NCBI RefSeq assembly: GCF_005884405.1
Contig: NZ_VCAO01000004.1
Location: forward strand, 62,001 to 126,000
Source of the DNA: Qipengyuania marisflavi
Lineage (GTDB): Bacteria; Pseudomonadota; Alphaproteobacteria; Sphingomonadales; Sphingomonadaceae
DNA length: 64,000 bases
Reading direction: 5' to 3'
The notes under the pieces were generated by a model that worked only from the letters and a program-made list of their open reading frames with translations, had not been told where the DNA came from and did no database searches. The position numbers were made by a program, and so were the translations under genes. Below are positions 8,109 to 17,331 of this stretch, in pieces; within the stretch, counting starts at the first letter, position 1; every line of letters starts with the position of its first letter.

Positions 8109-8566
8109 TCCCCAAACCGCTGCACCAGATCGCGCTGCGAACCGCTTATGTCCTGCGCAATCGCTGGCGCCTGATCCGTAAGAGCCCGGTTGAGGGGGTG
8201 AGCGTGATCGGGCGTGATTTCGACGGACAGATATTGCTGGTGCGGCACAGCTATGGCCCGCCCGCATGGTATTTCCCCGGCGGCGGGCTGAAACGCGGTG
8301 AGACAGCTGAAGCGGCTGCAAAGCGCGAATTGCTTGAGGAAACCGGCTGCGACATTGATGGGTTGCGGCTGGTCGGCTTGCTTGAGGAAGAGCTGTCCGG
8401 TGCGCCGCATACTGCGCATATTTTCGAAGGTGTAGTGGACGATATGCCCAAGCCTGATGGACGCGAAATTATTGAAGCGCGGTTTTTCCCCACGCATTCA
8501 CTGCCCGAGCCGCTGGGCGAGCAAACCCGCACGCGGCTGAAACTGTGGCAGGCGCGCAAGAGCTAG
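8096..8566 (+). CDS. Nudix hydrolase
   Basis: A 156-residue protein with a complete Nudix box, GGGLKRGETAEAAAKRELLE followed by ETG, around residues 62-84, matching GX5EX7REUXEEXGU. It would hydrolyse a nucleoside-diphosphate-linked substrate using Mg2+. A basic N-terminal segment (RTAYVLRNRWRLIRKSP) precedes the domain, as in MutT-like proteins of alphaproteobacteria that follow sugar-metabolism genes. Substrate is not predictable. It overlaps pgl by 13 bp and its last four bases overlap the convergent dinB 3' end. Confidence 0.9.
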   Translation: MFHLIPKPLHQIALRTAYVLRNRWRLIRKSPVEGVSVIGRDFDGQILLVRHSYGPPAWYFPGGGLKRGETAEAAAKRELLEETGCDIDGLRLVGLLEEELSGAPHTAHIFEGVVDDMPKPDGREIIEARFFPTHSLPEPLGEQTRTRLKLWQARKS

Positions 8567-9684
8567 AGCAGCGACAATTGCGCATCTGGCCGCGCATCCT
8601 CCGCCTGCTCCGCGCTTTCCAGCTTCGATAGCGCCAGCCCCATCAGCCGGATCGGCATCGGCAGCGGCAGGACCTCTTCCAGCAGACCGCGCGCCATCGC
8701 GGCAAATTCCCCTCTATCGGCTATTACGCGCGGCGCAGTTTTCGCGCGGCTCATAATCTGGAAATCATTGTATTTCAGCTTCAGGGTCACGGTGCGCCCG
8801 TTGGCTTCGGCCCGTTCGATGCTGGTCCACACAATCTCGATAATGTCTTCCAGCGTGGCGCGCAGTTCGCTGCCAGTGGACAGATCCTGATGAAACGTCC
8901 GCTCACCGCCCACCGATTTGCGGATCCGGCTGGCGCGGACCGGGCGCAGGTCGATACCGCGCGCAGCGCGATACAGATAATCGGCAAAGCTGCCGAAATT
9001 TGCGCGCAGGAAAGCCGCGTCCTTGGCCGCCAGATCGCCACCGGTTTCGATACCCAGCCGGGCCATCTTTTCCGCTCCTTTCGGCCCTACGCCATGGAAC
9101 CGCCGGATCGGCAGGCGGGCGACGAAATCGGCACCTTCGCCGGGCCGGATGACGCACAGGCCATCGGGCTTGTTCTGGTCGCTGGCGATCTTGGCGAGGA
9201 ATTTGTTGTAGCTGACACCCGCGCTCGCGGTCAGCCGCGTCTTGGCGCGGATTTCCTGACGGATGAGTTCGGCGATGCGGGTGGCCGAGCCGATGCCCAG
9301 CTTGTCCTCGGTCACATCCAGATAGGCCTCGTCCAGGCTGAGCGGTTCAACCAGTTCGGTGTGATGACGGAACACCGCGCGGATTTGCTGGCTGGCTTCA
9401 CGATAGGCTTCAAAGCGGCTCTTGCAGAAAATCAAATCGGGGCACAGCCGCTTGGCGGTGACCGATGGCATCGCGCTGCGCACGCCGAATTTGCGCGCTT
9501 CATAGCTGGCGGCAGCCACAACGCCGCGCCCCGATGACCCGCCCACCGCCACCGGCTTCCCGCGCAATTCAGGGTTGTCGCGCTGTTCGACGCTGGCGAA
9601 AAAGGCATCCATATCGACATGGATGATCTTGCGCAGGCCGTCGGCCTCCTCATCGTCACCGGTATGATCGTGGTCTGCGCTCAT
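8563..9684 (-). CDS. dinB: DNA polymerase IV (Y-family translesion polymerase)
   Basis: A 373-residue Y-family polymerase. Catalytic carboxylates are in IIHVDMDAFFASVEQRD (residues about 19-35) and in PLSLDEAYLDVT. The KIASDQNKPDGLCVIRPGE and RFHGVGPKGAEKMARLGIET segments are the palm/thumb and helix-hairpin-helix parts. The little-finger domain follows. The extreme C-terminus ends AQLSLL, a classic beta-clamp-binding motif. It performs error-prone synthesis past lesions. The N-terminus has a 17-residue acidic/His extension before the catalytic strand. The gene is convergent with the Nudix gene and divergent from the MFS exporter. No LexA box was recognised in the short upstream gap. Confidence 0.95.
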   Translation of the reverse strand: MSADHDHTGDDEEADGLRKIIHVDMDAFFASVEQRDNPELRGKPVAVGGSSGRGVVAAASYEARKFGVRSAMPSVTAKRLCPDLIFCKSRFEAYREASQQIRAVFRHHTELVEPLSLDEAYLDVTEDKLGIGSATRIAELIRQEIRAKTRLTASAGVSYNKFLAKIASDQNKPDGLCVIRPGEGADFVARLPIRRFHGVGPKGAEKMARLGIETGGDLAAKDAAFLRANFGSFADYLYRAARGIDLRPVRASRIRKSVGGERTFHQDLSTGSELRATLEDIIEIVWTSIERAEANGRTVTLKLKYNDFQIMSRAKTAPRVIADRGEFAAMARGLLEEVLPLPMPIRLMGLALSKLESAEQAEDARPDAQLSLL

Positions 9685-9751
9685 TTCGCCGCCTCAATAC
9701 CCCGCCGGGTTGCAAATCGGAACCGTTCGCTGCACCGCAGCTTTTGTGCAT

Positions 9752-11032
9752 ATGCGAAAAGAACCTCTGTCGAGCGGTGAACCGCTGGAAGGTCGGCGTC
9801 CCCCCGCCGCCGCCGCGAACCGTGCGCCGATTGGGGAGCGTGAGCTGATCTGGATGATGGCGCTGCTGATGGCGCTCAATGCCTTTGGTATCGACGCGAT
9901 TCTACCCGCGCTGGACAATGTGGCGGGCGATCTGGGCGCTGCTGGTAACAGCCGTCAGTTCGTGGTGGGCGCTTATCTGCTGGCGGCAGGGCTTGGCACT
10001 CTGGTGCCCGGTGCTTTTGCCGACCGTTATGGCCGCCGCCCGGTACTGTTCACCGCGCTGGCGCTGTATATCGGGCTGTCGATTGCCTGCGCGATGGCGA
10101 CCAGCTTTAGCAGCCTGGTGGTGCTGCGCGCGGTGCAGGGCTTCTGTGCCGCAGGCATTATCGCGCTGCCACCGGCGATTATTCGTGACCGGGTAGGGGG
10201 CGATAAAATGGCCCGCATGATGAGCCTGATCTTCGTGATTTTCCTGCTGGTCCCCGCCATTGCGCCCAGCATCGGTCAGGGTATTCTGCAGTTGTTTGGC
10301 GATTGGCGCTGGATTTTCGTGGCGATGGCTGCGGCAGGCGTGGCGATGACCGCATGGGTGTATATCCGCCTGCCCGAAACGCTGCATGAGGAAGACCGGC
10401 AGGAAATCCGCCTGAGCCCCATCGCGCGCAATATGCGCAGCGCGGTCACCCTGCGCCAGACCATCGGTTACACGATGGCCAGCGCGCTGGTGTTCGGCGG
10501 CTTGTTCGGCTTCATCAATTCCAGCCAGCAGCTGATCGGTGAAGCCTTTGGCGCAGGCGACAGGTTTCCGCTGATCTTCGCGATCTGTGCAGGCTGTATG
10601 GCCATCGCCAATTGGTCAAATTCGCGGATTGTAGAACGGTTCGGCGCGCGGCGGGTCAGCCATATCGCGCTGTTCGCGTTTATCATCGTGTCAGCGGCGC
10701 AATTGTGGTTCGCCAGCCAGCCGAACGAAACACTGTGGACTTTTGTCCCGCTGATGGCGGCGAATATGAGCCTGCTGGGATTTATCGGTGCCAACTTCGG
10801 ATCGATTGCGATGCAGCCGTTCCGCCATATCGCAGGTGCTGCCAGCTCGGCGCAAAGCTTCTTGCGGATGACCACCGGGGCGGTTCTGGGGGCGTCGATC
10901 GGCTATACCTATGATGGCACCGCGCGGCCCTTGGCAGCGGCGTTGCTGGTCGCAGCGATCCTGAGCCTGGCACTGGTGCTGTTCAGCGAAAACGGTAAAC
11001 TCTTCGGTGAGCCGGTAGCGGACGAAATGTAG
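9752..11032 (+). CDS. MFS multidrug efflux transporter, Bcr/CflA type
   Basis: A 426-residue, 12-TM major facilitator. The first TM is LIWMMALLMALNAFGIDAILPAL, typical of Bcr/CflA drug/H+ antiporters, with DxxLPAL. Motif A appears as GAFADRYGRRPVLF, and TM4/5 has RAVQGFCAAG. A soluble N-terminal extension of about 30 residues precedes TM1. The ATG at 9752 is chosen; the frame is open for 14 more codons upstream and no clear ribosome site marks either start. It is divergent from dinB (67 bp). Substrate is unknown; chloramphenicol/bicyclomycin-like compounds are handled by characterised relatives. Confidence 0.87.
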   Translation: MRKEPLSSGEPLEGRRPPAAAANRAPIGERELIWMMALLMALNAFGIDAILPALDNVAGDLGAAGNSRQFVVGAYLLAAGLGTLVPGAFADRYGRRPVLFTALALYIGLSIACAMATSFSSLVVLRAVQGFCAAGIIALPPAIIRDRVGGDKMARMMSLIFVIFLLVPAIAPSIGQGILQLFGDWRWIFVAMAAAGVAMTAWVYIRLPETLHEEDRQEIRLSPIARNMRSAVTLRQTIGYTMASALVFGGLFGFINSSQQLIGEAFGAGDRFPLIFAICAGCMAIANWSNSRIVERFGARRVSHIALFAFIIVSAAQLWFASQPNETLWTFVPLMAANMSLLGFIGANFGSIAMQPFRHIAGAASSAQSFLRMTTGAVLGASIGYTYDGTARPLAAALLVAAILSLALVLFSENGKLFGEPVADEM

Positions 11033-11118
11033 CGCGGCTTATTCCTTTCTCTTGAGGGAAGGGGCCGCTGGCTTGGGTACACCCACCCCTCAATCCTCTC
11101 CCAAGAAGTTAGGGGAAG

Positions 11119-12969
11119 TTATGCTTCGTCCTGCTTGGCGGGTTCTACCACCACCAGCACCGCCTCGACCTGCACCTGCCCGCCTGTCACAGCGGAAAGC
11201 TCGGTCACGGTCCCGTCGAACGGCGCGGTGAGCGCGTGCTCCATCTTCATCGCCTCGAGCACCATCAGCCGCTGGCCTGCAGTGACCGCCTGCCCTTCCG
11301 CCACATCGACCGCGATGACCTTGCCCGGCATCGGTGCGAGGATGGCACCGTCGGCGGCGGAGTGGTGACCGCCCTCTTCGCGCCAAGGAGTCACGACCCA
11401 CGTTTTGCCTTGCTCGGTAACGACAGCGAAATCAGCCCCTTCGTCCGGGCATTCGCCGTACAAGGGAATTTCCGTCGGCTGACCGTTCACATTGAACCAT
11501 CCTCGCAAGGGTTCGGTTTTGTTAAGGCGAAACCCGAATTGGTTCGTGACACTCGAAAGCCCCATAGCGGCTTCGGCGAGCATTTCCTCTTCGGGTTCAG
11601 GCTCCACAAGCAGCGTATCGGCTTCTCTTTCGATTAGTCCGGTATCCAGATCGCCGTCGACAAACTGGCCGCATGCAAGTGCATTGTTGAGGAAATAGGC
11701 GTTCGTCCTGACAGGATAAATGCTCGTTTCGTCGATCACATCCAGCAGTCTCTGAATGGCATCGATGCGATCGACACCGTGCGCGACAAGCTTGGCAATC
11801 ATGGGATCGTAGAATGGGGAAATCGTGTCCCCTTCTTCCACTCCGGTTTCGATGCGGACGCCGTCGAATTCCTCGAAATCCAAAATGTCTAACCGCCCCG
11901 TACTCGGCAAGAACCCCTTCGCCGGGTCCTCCGCATAGAGGCGTGCCTCGATTGAATGGCCGTCGATGAAGAGCTCCTCCTGCTTGAGCGGGATCGCCTC
12001 CCCACCCGCGACGAGTAATTGCCATTCCACCAGGTCCACCCCGGTAATCTCCTCGGTCACCGGGTGCTCGACCTGGAGGCGGGTGTTCATTTCCATGAAG
12101 AAGATGCGGTCGGCGCGCAGGCCTTCGCTGGCGTCGGCGATGAATTCGATCGTGCCCGCGCCCTCGTAGTCGACCGCCTTGGCGGCGCGCACGGCGGCAG
12201 CGCAGATTTCTTCGCGGGTGGCCTCGTCCATGCCGGGGGCCGGGGCTTCCTCGATCACTTTCTGGTGGCGGCGCTGGAGCGAGCAATCGCGTTCGAACAG
12301 GTGGACGACATTGCCGTGGCTGTCGCCGAACACCTGCACTTCGATATGGCGGGGCGAGGTGATCCACTTTTCGAGCAATACCTCGTCGTTGGAGAAACTG
12401 GCCTTGGCCTCGCGCCGGCAGCTTTCCAGATCGGCTTCGAAATCCGCCGCTTTTTCAACCTTGCGCATACCCTTGCCGCCGCCGCCTGCCACCGCTTTGA
12501 TCAGCACGGGATAACCGATGGTTTCGGCCTCCTGCTTCAGTCGTTCGACTGACTGGTCCTCGCCCAGATAGCCCGGTGTCACGGGCACGCCCGCGGCGAT
12601 CATCCGCTCCTTGGCGGCGTCTTTCAGGCCCATTGCGCGAATGCTGTCGGGTTTCGGGCCAACCCAGATCAGCCCGGCGTCGATGACGCTTTGCGCAAAA
12701 TCGGCGTTTTCAGACAGGAAGCCGTAACCGGGGTGGATCGCCTGCGCGCCAGTATCCTTGGCAGCGGCGATGATCTTTTCGCTCACCAGATAGCTTTCGG
12801 CGGCCGGGGAGGGGCCGATGTGCACGGACTCGTCAGCGGAGCGCACGTGCAATGCCTTGGCATCAGCATCCGAAAAGACCGCGACGGTGACGATACCCAT
12901 GCTGCGGGCGGTGCGGATGATCCGGCAGGCGATTTCGCCGCGATTGGCAATCAAGAGCTTTGTTATCAT
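11119..12969 (-). CDS. mccA: Acyl-CoA carboxylase biotin-bearing alpha subunit, probable methylcrotonyl-CoA carboxylase
   Basis: A 616-residue biotin carboxylase/BCCP fusion. It has the N-terminal LLIANRGEIACRIIRTA stretch, the ATP-grasp glycine loop GGGGKGM at 162-168, EMNTRLQVEHPVTEE and a C-terminal biotinyl domain with LEAMKMEH, the biotin lysine being about residue 575. IRAMGLKDAAKERM near 110-123 and PGYLGEDQS resemble 3-methylcrotonyl-CoA rather than propionyl-CoA carboxylase, so a leucine-catabolic role is favoured. The carboxyltransferase gene mccB is not adjacent. It lies 36 bp behind crtB on the same strand, possibly read from the carotenoid transcript. Base composition of roughly 11.4-11.9 kb is visibly less GC-rich than the rest of the gene. 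Confidence 0.86.
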   Translation of the reverse strand: MITKLLIANRGEIACRIIRTARSMGIVTVAVFSDADAKALHVRSADESVHIGPSPAAESYLVSEKIIAAAKDTGAQAIHPGYGFLSENADFAQSVIDAGLIWVGPKPDSIRAMGLKDAAKERMIAAGVPVTPGYLGEDQSVERLKQEAETIGYPVLIKAVAGGGGKGMRKVEKAADFEADLESCRREAKASFSNDEVLLEKWITSPRHIEVQVFGDSHGNVVHLFERDCSLQRRHQKVIEEAPAPGMDEATREEICAAAVRAAKAVDYEGAGTIEFIADASEGLRADRIFFMEMNTRLQVEHPVTEEITGVDLVEWQLLVAGGEAIPLKQEELFIDGHSIEARLYAEDPAKGFLPSTGRLDILDFEEFDGVRIETGVEEGDTISPFYDPMIAKLVAHGVDRIDAIQRLLDVIDETSIYPVRTNAYFLNNALACGQFVDGDLDTGLIEREADTLLVEPEPEEEMLAEAAMGLSSVTNQFGFRLNKTEPLRGWFNVNGQPTEIPLYGECPDEGADFAVVTEQGKTWVVTPWREEGGHHSAADGAILAPMPGKVIAVDVAEGQAVTAGQRLMVLEAMKMEHALTAPFDGTVTELSAVTGGQVQVEAVLVVVEPAKQDEA

Positions 12970-13005
12970 GCCGCAGCGCTAGCCTTAGCTGCGGCGCGCT
13001 TCAAG

Positions 13006-13992
13006 CTACCAGCCAGCAACCGGGCGATAGTCGTGACGGCTCCACAGGATCGGTTCCTTGGGGCCGCTGGGGCTGTTGGCCATTGCTTCGAAGAAGGCGG
13101 CGGTGACGTGACCCAGCTTTTCATGGCGCGGCACCACCACGCGGCGGTCCCATGCCAGCTGGCCGCGGTTCAGCACCTTGCGGCCAATCGCGCCATAGAT
13201 GCGCGCTGCGGACAGGATCGCCCAGCGCTGGCGAAAGGCAAGCTGCCGGGTGCCCAATTTTGCTGCAGCTTCATATTTTTCCATCATCGCAACCAGGCGC
13301 GGCATCAGGCTGGCCAGTATGAACCGGTTTTCTTCCAGCGCATGCTCGCCTGTATCGAGGCCCTTTTCCGCCAGCCATTCGGCGGGAAGATAGCAGCGCC
13401 CGCCATCGGCATCTTCGACAATGTCGCGCGCAATATTGGCGATCTGGAAAGCGATGCCCAGATCACATGCACGGTCCAGTGTTTCGCCGTCACTTTCGGG
13501 CACGCCCATGATCTTGGCCATCATAATGCCAACGGCGCCCGCCACGTGATAGCAATAGCGCAGCATGTCGCTTTCGGTGCGTGGCCGCCAGCCGGTGGCG
13601 TCCATGCCAAACCCGCCGATCACGTCGCCCGCCATTTCCATCGTCAGCCCGCATTCGTCAGCGACCAGGCCAAAGCCGTCGAACGCCGGATCGGCAGTGG
13701 GCTGCTGTTCGAAGGCGCGGCGGGTCAGCACGCGGATCGCCTGCACGCGGTCCTCGGCGCTTTTCAAATCGCCCTGTGCGCCCAATGGCCCGCCCTTGTC
13801 CTGGTTGTCGGCAATATCGTCACAGCGGCGGCACCAGGCATAGAGCAGCCAGGCGCGCTCGCGTGTGGTGCGGTCAAACAGCTTCGACGCGGTGGAGAAG
13901 CTGTGCGAGCCTTTCTCGATCGCGTCGAGCGATTCGGCGACCAGTGACGTACGTTCGCGCCCGCCGCCCGCGCGGGCCAGCGTGTGGCGCAT
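13006..13992 (-). CDS. crtB: Phytoene synthase
   Basis: A 328-residue squalene/phytoene synthase family enzyme. It condenses two geranylgeranyl-PP to 15-cis-phytoene, the first carotenoid step, at the membrane. The two Asp-rich Mg-diphosphate motifs are visible as YAWCRRCDDIAD near residues 51-62 and ANIARDIVEDADGGRCYLP near 184-202. FSTASKLF and CYHVAGAVGIMM are further family stretches. The gene ends the crtY-crtI-LOG-crtB series and starts 29 bp after the LOG gene. Length is typical of alphaproteobacterial CrtB. Confidence 0.95.
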   Translation of the reverse strand: MRHTLARAGGGRERTSLVAESLDAIEKGSHSFSTASKLFDRTTRERAWLLYAWCRRCDDIADNQDKGGPLGAQGDLKSAEDRVQAIRVLTRRAFEQQPTADPAFDGFGLVADECGLTMEMAGDVIGGFGMDATGWRPRTESDMLRYCYHVAGAVGIMMAKIMGVPESDGETLDRACDLGIAFQIANIARDIVEDADGGRCYLPAEWLAEKGLDTGEHALEENRFILASLMPRLVAMMEKYEAAAKLGTRQLAFRQRWAILSAARIYGAIGRKVLNRGQLAWDRRVVVPRHEKLGHVTAAFFEAMANSPSGPKEPILWSRHDYRPVAGW

Positions 13993-14021
13993 ATGCCGGG
14001 TGGTTAAAGGACGCTCGGTAG

Positions 14022-14615
14022 TCAGAGCTCTGCTGCCTTCATCTGAAAAATCGGCGTATGGGGTTCATAGGCTGACATTTTGTCGAGAAGTCCGGTTAAC
14101 GCGGTGTCGGAAAGGATGATCCCCTGATGCGCCTTACGGACAAAACCGACTTCGGCCATGTGGCGGTTAAAGGCAATCAGGTGGTCGTAAAAACCAAAGG
14201 CATTGAGCAGGCCGACCGGCTTTTGATGGTAGCCCAGCTGCGCCCAGCTGACCGCTTCCCACAGCTCGTCCATCGTCCCCACGCCGCCGGGGATAGTAAC
14301 GAAGCCGCATGACAGATCGGTAAAGCACTGCTTGCGCTGGTGCATCCCGGTGACGGTGTGCAATTCGGTGCAATCGTGATTGGCGACTTCTGAATTGGCG
14401 AGCGCTTCGGGAATGACGCCGATAACTTCGCCCCCGGCATCCAGCGCGCCGCGCGCCACAGCGCCCATCAGGCCCAGCTTGCCGCCGCCATACACCACGC
14501 CGATGCCGCGTTCGGCCAGACCGGCACCGACATCATACCCCAGCTGGATAAAACGCGGATCATCGGGCGATGCCGAACCGCAATAGACTGCAAGGCGCTG
14601 CAACTTTCGGCTCAT
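14022..14615 (-). CDS. LOG-family (TIGR00730) nucleotide phosphoribohydrolase
   Basis: A 197-residue protein with the family signatures LAVYCGSA near residues 8-15, VVYGGGKLGLMG near 41-52, and the catalytic PGGVGTMDELWE near 110-121. LOG enzymes cleave nucleoside 5'-monophosphates, classically cytokinin riboside monophosphates, to base plus ribose-5-phosphate; many bacterial ones have AMP-level housekeeping activity. The ATG at 14613-14615 overlaps the crtI TGA as ATGA; the frame extends upstream within crtI but without homology. It sits between crtI and crtB, an unexpected location for this family in a carotenoid operon. Function there is unknown. Confidence 0.92.
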   Translation of the reverse strand: MSRKLQRLAVYCGSASPDDPRFIQLGYDVGAGLAERGIGVVYGGGKLGLMGAVARGALDAGGEVIGVIPEALANSEVANHDCTELHTVTGMHQRKQCFTDLSCGFVTIPGGVGTMDELWEAVSWAQLGYHQKPVGLLNAFGFYDHLIAFNRHMAEVGFVRKAHQGIILSDTALTGLLDKMSAYEPHTPIFQMKAAEL

Positions 14616-16147
14616 ACTGCCAGATCCTCCAGCATCAGTCCTGCGGTTGCCTTGGCACTGCCCACCACGCCGGGGATGCCCGCACCGGGATGCGTTCCGG
14701 CGCCGACAAGATAGAAATTGTCGATCACATCGTCGCGGTTGTGGCCGCGAAACCATGCGCTCTGGGTCAGCAACGGTTCAAGGCTGAACGCGCTGCCAAG
14801 ATGCGCATTGAGGTCCATCGCGAAATCGCGCGGGGCGTAATGGAATTTGGTGACGATGCGGTCATGCAAATCAGGGATCAGCCGCCGCTCGACCTCGTCC
14901 AGAATGCGCTTTTCCAGCACTGGCCCCATCTCTTCCCAATCGACCGACAACTTGCCCATGTGGGCGACTGGAACCAGCGCATAAAAAGTGCTCATCCCTT
15001 CGGGCGCCATTGAGGGGTCCGTAACCGTAGGATGGTGCAGATAGACCGAGAAATCGGCTGGCAGCACGCCGTGGTCGTAAATATCCTCCAGCAATTCCTT
15101 ATAGCGCGGTCCGAACAGGATCATGTGATGCGGAATGCCGGGCCAACTGCCCTTCAGGCCGAAATGGACGACGAACAGGCTGGGGCTGAAGCTCTTCTTC
15201 GCCAAGGATTTGGCATAATCTGCCCCGCGCTTGGACCCGGCGAGCAGATCCTTGTAACTGTGCATGATGTCGGCATTGCTGGCGACTGCATCGAAGCGCT
15301 GGCGCCATCCGGAATGGGTTTCCACCTCGGTTGCGCGCTTGCCCACGGTGTGGATCTGCGTGACCGGATCGCCCATCCGCATGGTGCCGCCCAGCCGCTC
15401 GAAATGGCGGACCATGCCTGCCACCAATTGGTTGGTACCGCCCTTGGCCCACCACACGCCGCCATCCTTTTCCAGCTTGTGGATCAGCGCGTAGATTGAA
15501 CTGGTCTTCATCGGATTGCCGCCGACCAGTAGGGTGTGAAACGACAGCGCCTCGCGCAGCTTTTCGCTTTCGACAAAGCTGCTGACCATCGAATAGACAC
15601 TGCGCCAGGCCTGCTGCTTGGCCAGCGCGGGCGCGGCTTTCAGCATGGATTTGAAATCAAGGAAGGGCACATGGCCCAGCTTGACGTAGCCTTCTTCGTA
15701 AACTGCGGCGGAATATTCCAGGAAGCGCTGGTATCCGGCCACATCGGCGGGGTTGAGCTGCGCGATTTCGCGGAACAGCTGTTCCTCGTCATTGGAGTAA
15801 TCGAAATTGGTGCCGTCGGGCCAGTTGAGCCGGTAAAACGGCGTAACCGGCATCAATTCTACATCTTCGGCCAGATCATGTCCCGAAAGCGCCCACAATT
15901 CTTTCAGGCAATCGGGGTCGGTAATAACTGTGGGGCCGGCATCGAAGGTAAAGCCGTCCCGCTCCCAGAAATAGGCGCGGCCGCCCGGCTTGTCGCGCGC
16001 TTCGACCAGCGTGGTGGCTATGCCGCCGGATTGCAGGCGTATGGCCAGCGCCAGCCCGCCAAACCCGCTGCCAACCACGCACGCAGTTTTGCCGGTAGGG
16101 GCGGTTGCAGAGGGATTGGGGTGAGGAATCGTCGTATGCGCGGTCAT
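14612..16147 (-). CDS. crtI: Phytoene desaturase (CrtI type)
   Basis: A 511-residue FAD-dependent desaturase that converts phytoene to lycopene. The dinucleotide fold is visible as ACVVGSGFGGLALAIRLQ near residues 23-40, followed by EARDKPGGRAYFWE and FDAGPTVITDP. The C-terminus has the bacterial CrtI signature NFYLVGAGTHPGAGIPGV near 479-496. A poly-threonine/proline N-terminal tail of about 20 residues precedes the fold. Start and stop overlap crtY and the LOG gene by ATGA, so translation is coupled along the operon. The number of desaturation steps cannot be read from sequence alone; four is usual for this lineage. Confidence 0.96.
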   Translation of the reverse strand: MTAHTTIPHPNPSATAPTGKTACVVGSGFGGLALAIRLQSGGIATTLVEARDKPGGRAYFWERDGFTFDAGPTVITDPDCLKELWALSGHDLAEDVELMPVTPFYRLNWPDGTNFDYSNDEEQLFREIAQLNPADVAGYQRFLEYSAAVYEEGYVKLGHVPFLDFKSMLKAAPALAKQQAWRSVYSMVSSFVESEKLREALSFHTLLVGGNPMKTSSIYALIHKLEKDGGVWWAKGGTNQLVAGMVRHFERLGGTMRMGDPVTQIHTVGKRATEVETHSGWRQRFDAVASNADIMHSYKDLLAGSKRGADYAKSLAKKSFSPSLFVVHFGLKGSWPGIPHHMILFGPRYKELLEDIYDHGVLPADFSVYLHHPTVTDPSMAPEGMSTFYALVPVAHMGKLSVDWEEMGPVLEKRILDEVERRLIPDLHDRIVTKFHYAPRDFAMDLNAHLGSAFSLEPLLTQSAWFRGHNRDDVIDNFYLVGAGTHPGAGIPGVVGSAKATAGLMLEDLAV

Positions 16148-17331
16148 TGATTTTCCTCATGGACCAGCGGCGGCTGGTTGCCAAGCAAGGCGCGGATGGC
16201 ACCAGCAATCGGAACCGGGGGTTTCCCGGCCAGAATGCGCAGCTTGTCCCCTGTGGTCGAGCGAGCGGCGTAAAAACGCTCGATCAGCGGTTCGGGTAGG
16301 CGATAGAAACGCTCGAAGATGCGAAAGCGATCCTCCGGCGCGCCCGCACCGAACAACATTTGTCCCAAAAAGCGATAAAACCGCGTGGCTTGCCAATGCT
16401 TTGTGGCCTCCCTCTCAACCAATGAAGCCAATTCGGGCCCGGACAAATCTGCATTGCGCGCGATAAGCAATGCAGTGCGGACGGCAATCGGGACGGTATA
16501 GCTGGTCAGCGGGTGGGAGAAGCCGCCTCGCGCCCCGGCGATTGCGACGCCCGGGATGGCGATCTGCTGGCGATAGGCGGAAAAATCGCCTCCCGTGATA
16601 ACGGGCAGAACGCCTGTCTCGCGCCCGATTTCCTCACCCACCCAGCCATTGGCATGACTATATGCGTCAATGCGCTGTGACAGCACTGTGGCATCCAGAT
16701 CGGGGTGGTCCGCGTAATAGGTGTCCTCGACGAAAAGCTCATCCGCCGCCAGCGGCAGTGTATAGACAAACCGATAAGCGCCGTGCTGCGCCACATCGGC
16801 ATCCATGATGATTGGGCGCTCCACACCATGCGGCGTTTTGGTGCGCAGATGTCGGCCAAGGAAGACTTGCCAGCCCCCCGTCAGGTGCCGGGTAGGCTCG
16901 AACGTGCGGCAATCAATTACGCGCTGGGCGCTCACACGCTCGCCATTCGCCATCTCCAAACCGTCCGCATCCAGAGAGGAAACGCGCTGTGCAGTGCAGA
17001 TTGCCGATGTTGGCAGAATGCGGCGCAAAGCGGCATCAAAATCACAGCTGGCCAGCGAGCGATAATTGGCGGCCAGCTCCCGGTCATGTGCCGGAAAGCG
17101 GACTGCATTGCCCGTCTGCCAGTCACGTGTGGCAAAATCGCCCATCAGCGTACTGCCAGCCGCATCCAGATCGCTGGAGAACCAGCTCCAGCGGTGATTG
17201 CCGCCCAGTTGCTCTCCAGCGTCAAACAATGCGAGCGACATTTGCGGACAGGCGCGCTGGATTGCCAGCGCGATGAGCCCGCCTGCAAGTCCGCCGCCGA
17301 CGATCGCCAGATCCACTGTTCGTCTGTTCAT
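16144..17331 (-). CDS. crtY: Lycopene beta-cyclase (CrtY type)
   Basis: A 395-residue flavoprotein that cyclises lycopene to beta-carotene. The N-terminus has the dinucleotide motif LAIVGGGLAGGLIAL, and the CrtY-typical GGNHRWSWF is near residues 48-56. VIDCRTFEPTRHLTGGWQVF and FVYTLPLAADELFVEDTYYAD are the substrate-binding core; GARGGFSHPLTSYT is the C-terminal flavin region. The ATG at 17329-17331 (MNRRTVDLAIVGG) is preferred; another in-frame ATG lies 12 codons upstream. No strong Shine-Dalgarno is seen for either. First gene of crtY-crtI-LOG-crtB. crtE, crtZ, crtW and crtG are not in the window. Confidence 0.93.
   Translation of the reverse strand: MNRRTVDLAIVGGGLAGGLIALAIQRACPQMSLALFDAGEQLGGNHRWSWFSSDLDAAGSTLMGDFATRDWQTGNAVRFPAHDRELAANYRSLASCDFDAALRRILPTSAICTAQRVSSLDADGLEMANGERVSAQRVIDCRTFEPTRHLTGGWQVFLGRHLRTKTPHGVERPIIMDADVAQHGAYRFVYTLPLAADELFVEDTYYADHPDLDATVLSQRIDAYSHANGWVGEEIGRETGVLPVITGGDFSAYRQQIAIPGVAIAGARGGFSHPLTSYTVPIAVRTALLIARNADLSGPELASLVEREATKHWQATRFYRFLGQMLFGAGAPEDRFRIFERFYRLPEPLIERFYAARSTTGDKLRILAGKPPVPIAGAIRALLGNQPPLVHEENQ

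Noticed and set aside
11033..11118. GC-poor gap with TGGGTACACCCA palindrome between the MFS exporter and mccA
   Set aside because: No clear terminator stem with T-run could be drawn, and no gene is present; left as an ordinary convergent gap.
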